Part shown: in pieces, positions 59,112 through 64,000 of the stretch
Layout of the letters: each line of letters begins with the position of its first letter
Position numbering within the stretch: position 1 is the first letter of the stretch
NCBI GenBank assembly: GCA_930367215.1
Contig: OV884056.1
Coordinates: forward strand, 93,755,285-93,819,284
Source: Pollenia angustigena
Lineage: Eukaryota; Arthropoda; Insecta; Diptera; Polleniidae
Direction: 5' to 3'
Length of the DNA stretch: 64,000 bases
Position numbers and translations under genes: made by a program
The notes under the pieces: model-generated
Database searches by the model: none
Seen by the model: only the letters and a program-made list of their open reading frames with translations
What the model was told of the DNA's origin: nothing

Positions 59112-59828
59112 ATTTGACTAATTACAAAGGTAAAATTAAGATATGATCTATCTATTATTAAAATTTCATCAAAATTGGTTAGATATTTTCGGAGATGTAG
59201 TAATTCTCCCTATGTCCCCCTCTTGGTCCTAGTTTAAAAAAAATAAAAAAAGCCTATAGTTCCAATTTCATCAAAACTGGTTCAGCTATTTAGCCAATAA
59301 AGCGTAGGAAAAGCAAAAGTGACTTTGAATTCAATCAGCAAATGGTCGAGCGGACAGATAGACTGGAGTCAGAATGTAGGGTGAACAGTGTACTCACTTA
59401 CAATTGGCTTTGAATTTCGATTGAGTACGGAAACTATTGCTTTAATAGATAGAGCTCTTCTAAAATGATAGTTAATATTTTCTGAGTATACCAGGTTGAG
59501 GGCCCCTTGACCGTAATCTTAGCACTTTAGTGGACCCTTTTAAAGCCTATGTCCGTTAGATGGTTTCATTCTTCATTTTGCTGAAATTTTTTAAAATCGG
59601 AACGGCAGTTCCGAAAATTACCTCTTACAAACATAGAAACATACAAACATTAATGAATGAATTAAAAAAAAAATAATATGAATCAAATGTGACGTTTTCC
59701 CAAACCATTTTCATGTGTTTAACAAATTTTTCATAAATATTAAGAAAATAATTTGAAACGCAATTTTTAGCTGGATCCCAATTTTGAGTATGAGAGCAAA
59801 ACTAACTTAAAAAAAATAGCTTACACAT

Positions 59829-60600
59829 CAGTGATGCCAACTTTTTGAGAGCAAAAAGCACTTTAAAATTTAAACAAAGCACTATTTTGAACAAAAAAAA
59901 AAGCGTAAAAAAGCACTAAGCCATTTTTTAAATTTAATTAAACACAAAACAAGTTGCATTCGGCTGTGCCGAATACTATATACCTCCAAAATTTAAAAAA
60001 AGGCGATGGCGTTGATGGGTGACCATTTTCATTTAAAATTATGTGATGAAAATCAATCGATTTCAAAACGACCGTTTTTAGAAGGTGTGATGAATTTCAA
60101 CCGATTTTAAAATCTATTTCTGAATCTGGCCTGTTGCAATTACCGAAAATTTGCAGTGACCGACCATTCTTTATAAAACTTAACGACAGCCCAAATTTTA
60201 ATAAAAAAAATATGTTGTCAACGCTAAAAAGTAAACGTTTTGTAAAATTTCCAAATTGCTAGGAAGCCTAGCTCTAACCTCGTAAATAAAGTTTATGGTA
60301 AAACGAATGCAACTTTCTTTTATCACTTTTTTTTTATCATTTGAAACCTTAAAATCTTTATAGGCCTTCCCAAAATTGTACCCCAAATAGCAAATCTCAT
60401 CTTAATCATCCTGAATATAATCGAAGTTTTAAAAAATGGTACAAAAAAAAAAAAATAAATATTGTAAAAGCACTGTGAGAAATTGTGAAAAGCACTATAA
60501 ATACCCGCTTTTCAAAAACGGGTGTTTAACAAAATTTCGGGTATTGCATATGCAAAAAAGCACCAAAAAATACCCGAAAGGCACCAAAATGGCAACGCTG
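59829..60600. mobile_element. 772-bp hAT MITE, TSD TTACACAT
   Basis: CAGTGATGCCAACTTTTTG at the left and CAAAATGGCAACGCTG at the right are hAT-type ends. The exact 8-bp repeat TTACACAT is at 59821-59828 and 60601-60608. Subterminal AAAGCACT words occur on both sides, and another repeat fragment (GCATTCGGCTGTGCCGAATA) is inserted near 59955. Confidence 0.8.
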
Positions 60601-61171
60601 TTACACATTGAATATTTAACATGACGGTAATAAACCATCATTTTGCAATGTGCAAAACAAATTACATGTGGGTGTTAAGGCCAACCAGAATGTGGGCTTA
60701 AGCAACTGAGCGAAAACATGTAAATCATATGTTAGAAACCATATTGAACTTAAGAAAACAGAGTGTTAAGTTTGATGAAACTGTCATTTGCTTAAGCAAA
60801 GTGCGAAATTGATCGCAAATTCCGTACGGAATCAAGTGTTTTTTTATTTTATTTTGTTTTGCTTTTTTTAAATGCAATAAGTCAATTCTGGTTTTAGCCA
60901 GAGGGCATAGGTAAAATTCGTCTACGGAGCTTAAAATTTTAAAATTCAAAGCTCAGAGGAGAAAAAGAGGTAAATAAGTACTGAAGGAACACTACAATTA
61001 CAATTGCGGTAAGGCTTCGATGTACATATTTTGATATGTTTGTTTTTAGTGCCTCATTACAGTGGAAACATAGAAAAAACCTAGGCAATTTTGTAAGGAA
61101 ATTTGTTCTATCAATTACTTGCCATTACTTCACCGTGTTAGCTATTGACAATTTGGATTTACCAATTACTA

Positions 61172-61478
61172 CCCTGCAAATAATAGGACCAGTCCAAACA
61201 CGCGTGTAAAGAGTAGCCCACAAGGGACCAGGACTACTCAAAAAGTAACCCAAACGTATGGAAAAAACATGGTCTATTTAACATTACGATGTCCTAGGGG
61301 AGGACCATATAACCCACCTTTGGACTACTAAGGAGTAGTTTTAAAAAAAGAAGACATGTCGTCTCACTACAAACACTTTTTAACAATGACATGGTCCATG
61401 CTTGCATTACATCGGACCAGTCCATGGAGTAGTCCATTTTGTCAAAATGGATCAGGTGGTCCAATATTATTTGCAGGG
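61172..61478. mobile_element. 307-bp MITE with TA target duplication
   Basis: CCCTGCAAATAATAGGACCA mirrors TGGTCCAATATTATTTGCAGGG at the right (20 bases compared), flanked by TA on both sides. GGACCA/TGGTCC words recur through the middle. Confidence 0.75.
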
Positions 61479-62339
61479 TAGTTACGGAAATCGGTAAAAG
61501 CCAATTACCACTTTCGTCGACATTTTATTTGTACAACTTGAAGTAAAAATGTAAAGATTAGAGCTTGTGCCATAGCTATTTTAAGAACAATCGTGATTTT
61601 TAGTTGAACTGTTAATTTAAAATTGTTTGATATATTTACAGCCTGTTTTTGAAAATGAAAATATTTGTTCGTTCGTTAAAAAAAAGAACAAAATCAGATT
61701 TAGGTTTTCATAAAATTAAAAAAATTTTCCGGTGAGTGACAAAAAAAGCTTTAATTTTTTTCTACATATATTTGGTTCTTATAAAATGAACATCTTCGTA
61801 ATAAATGAAAACAAAAGTGAGAAGAAGACGATAAGTAAAAGGCATTCGTTTAAAAAACAAATCACTAAAAATTGGAAAATAACTTCGGTATTTTTAAAAA
61901 GGAAACCAAAAAAACTTATACTATTATTAAATATTCTATAAAGGTTCACTTATAATTACATAAATATGCATTTACAGGTTCAAAAAATTCTAGAAACAAT
62001 GGAACTACATACGCTCAAAAATATGTACATAAGAGTGGGTCGACCTCCATACAATAAACAAGTTTGTGCCTTGAATGGAAGGTACATATGTCAATAATGT
62101 TTCTTAAACAGTTAAAATTGTATAACCACGCCTCCATATGCAGCCATTTTGTTGTTGTATATAGCGCTGCATTTTTTAGTCCGATCACATCGTATCGCAT
62201 AGTACGTACTCCCTCTAAAATTGGAGTTTAAGAATTACTCTGGATTTCTGATCGATATTTTTGCTTGCATTAGCAAGGCATCGACACACTGGTAAAATCA
62301 ATCTGCAAAAAGTTCGGGTCACTTTCCGCTTATTATACT

Positions 62340-62835
62340 TTTACACTTGAAAATTTATCTGACAGCACAGATAATTATACGTTCGTAGGATGCCAAATAG
62401 AAAACGGTCTTAAATTAAGATTTAAAGAAAAAATAATATACGGAAAGTGGTGCAAGCTAAATTTGCAAGCAAGTTTTAAGACTGCAGTAATTTTAGAAGA
62501 AAAAATATTACTGTTTTGTTAAAATAGGTAAGAAAACAAACGACATTTGTACCGAAATGCGTGAACATATTTTAAAATTTTTAAAATTGTTGGACGTGTC
62601 AGTTTACAGTGCAAACTGTAATAAAACACTTGTCTGAGTCTCAATCCCTAAGAAAGCAAGCCAAAAACTGGACGTCCACCCGAAATTACCTTACGAGTTT
62701 AGCAATCTATAAAAACTGTTGTAAGTTAAAATCCTAAATCAACAGCCGTGGAAAAGCGGATTCCATAGCCACGTACCAAGAAGAAAACCTTAATTTGGGA
62801 TATAAACAGATAAAGGCGACTCTACTTCGCACTTA
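62340..62835 (+). pseudogene. Tc1-like transposase N-terminal fossil
   Basis: Around 62660-62760 the plus strand reads KTGRPPEITLRV, stop, QSIKTVVS, stop, NPKSTAVE. This is the linker/second helix-turn-helix region of a Tc1-type transposase with two in-frame stops. No catalytic region follows in the window, so it is a truncated remnant and a different copy from the 5-6 kb fossil. Confidence 0.65.
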
Positions 62836-63013
62836 AGTATGTACACTCAAAAAAGTTTTACATTAACTGTTTGTAGTTTGTTTTAACATTTTTCCGTTTA
62901 GTTAAAATTAAACCAAAATAAAGTTATTTTTTTTGCTTTTCAACTTTTTAGGCACGTTGTTTAGAAAACAAATTACAAAAGGCGAACGAAATTTCCGTTC
63001 ATTTAAAATATAA

Positions 63014-63017
<4 letters not shown>

Positions 63018-63049
<32 letters not shown>
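63018..63049. repeat. long T homopolymer
   Basis: About 32 consecutive T. It may mark a poly(A) tail of a retro-inserted sequence on the minus strand, but no body is recognisable. Confidence 0.7.
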
Positions 63050-63050
<1 letters not shown>

Positions 63051-63307
63051 TTATTTAAAAAAACATAGTTTGTTTGATTTGTTTTTCATAAGAAAAAAAT
63101 CGACCTTTCAAAGGAAAACAAATTTCCGGAAAAATAGACAAAATCAATTGGTAAGTATAAATTGTTTTTTTAAAAATCTCGTTTTTAAATCATATCAGAT
63201 TACATTTTTTCAGGAGTGGTATTATACATTCAATTTTTCTGGAGATAAGAATTATTTAATTTAAACAAGGTATGGACATACATATGTGTATATGTATTTT
63301 TTAATAC

Positions 63308-63345
63308 TAGATGACCCGTGCGACTATTTCGCACCGTAATTTTTA
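63308..63345 (+). repeat. terminus of an abundant insect repeat
   Basis: ACTAGATGACCCGTGCGACT..TTCGCACCG resembles a common start sequence of insect interspersed repeats, with a small GTGCGA/TCGCAC stem. Class unresolved and body not traceable. Confidence 0.35.
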
Positions 63346-63758
63346 TCAATGAAAATATTAATTTTTCAATTTCTAATTATTTTTCGTCATTAGTGTTAGA
63401 AATAAGCTTTAAAATGAGATATCATTCATTAAATTTGATGCGGTGGTATGGGAGATATTTGCAACCGACAAAAAAAAGTGCTTTAGAAATATTTTTTAAT
63501 ATACTTATCGTTACCTTAATATTGAAAGCACTAACTCATGTTTTTTTTGCTAAGCCGATATTTTTGTTTATTTTGATAAAACGGTGGTTAAAAATACTGA
63601 TCCTAAAAAAGCATGAGTTATGGCCTTTCTATATATAGGTAAATATATACATATATATGGTCGCATGTCACAACGTCCAAGTTTGTTATACAATAAAATA
63701 TAAAACCTGTATATGAACTTAGTTGTTGGTTGAAAAACCGACGATTAATGTACAAAGT

Positions 63759-63856
63759 ATTCTATGTGACTCGGCTTTAGTAAGCGAAGTTGGTGTTTGT
63801 TTCTCCTCTATGGTATAACAAACACCGGCTGAACAAAAAGCCGAGTCACATGGAAT
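63759..63856. mobile_element. 98-bp near-perfect hairpin, mini-MITE
   Basis: ATTCTATGTGACTCGGCTTT at the left pairs with AAAGCCGAGTCACATGGAAT at the right, and GTGTTTGTT/AACAAACAC closes an inner stem. It may be a very short MITE; a hairpin RNA is conceivable but unsupported. Confidence 0.55.
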
Positions 63857-64000
63857 AAAGTTTCTAAATTCGAGAGTTTTAAACTTGGGATTTCAAAATT
63901 TGGCTTTATAAAGTTCGGAATTTGGAGATTAAATATTTTGAAATTCGAGATTAAAAAAAATTCGCGAGTGTGTTAAATCTTTCGTCCCAGAGCTTGACAA

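Noticed and set aside
1..64000. An undescribed multi-gene system
   Set aside because: Only two host genes are present, both from well-known families. The remaining structure is explained by nested DNA transposons, with the single possible exception of the open segment at 56.8 kb.

Overview
The window is AT-rich eukaryotic DNA with GT-AG introns, long A/T runs and very dense remnants of cut-and-paste transposons. Its two recognisable genes have clear dipteran character, and the sequence looks like a higher (calyptrate-type) fly. That placement is inference; the species cannot be named from the sequence.

Host genes. (1) A secreted trypsin-like serine protease on the minus strand (about 1.4-4.7 kb) has three coding exons that join in frame into a 320-residue protein with a complete His-Asp-Ser triad. 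It resembles the Drosophila CG11841/CG11842/CG11843 group as I remember it. (2) On the plus strand from 36.58 kb is the 5' part of a novel-type protein kinase C, the orthologue of Drosophila Pkc98E (PKC epsilon class). It has a C2 domain, a pseudosubstrate and the first part of the first C1 zinc finger, in five coding exons ending at 52,633. The second C1 and the kinase domain must lie beyond 64,000. Intron 1 is 14.8 kb, and intron 5 runs for more than 11 kb to the window edge.

The 32 kb between the two genes, and the long PKC introns, are mostly decayed DNA transposons: hAT-like elements with 8-bp target duplications, MITEs with TAA or TTA duplications, Tc1/mariner fossils, a pogo-like MITE and foldback elements. 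Many are nested. The clearest nests are at 14.4-17.0 kb, 19.6-24.4 kb, 33.7-35.4 kb and 38.07-42.40 kb. The last is an element holding a hAT copy that itself holds a foldback element, with a separate MITE alongside. Two satellite-like arrays with periods near 175-182 bp lie at 17.2-17.7 kb and 47.9-50.0 kb, and the second is split by another copy of the same hAT.

No rRNA, convincing tRNA, CRISPR array, operon or intact transposase was found. Stretches at 10.4-11.1 kb, 32.1-32.8 kb and 36.2-36.6 kb have the look of fly 5' untranslated exons and may belong to Pkc98E or a divergent transcript. A 119-bp GC-rich, splice-flanked open segment inside a transposon-like repeat at 56.8 kb is the most puzzling sequence. 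I found no convincing new biological system; the interest is mainly in the genome architecture.
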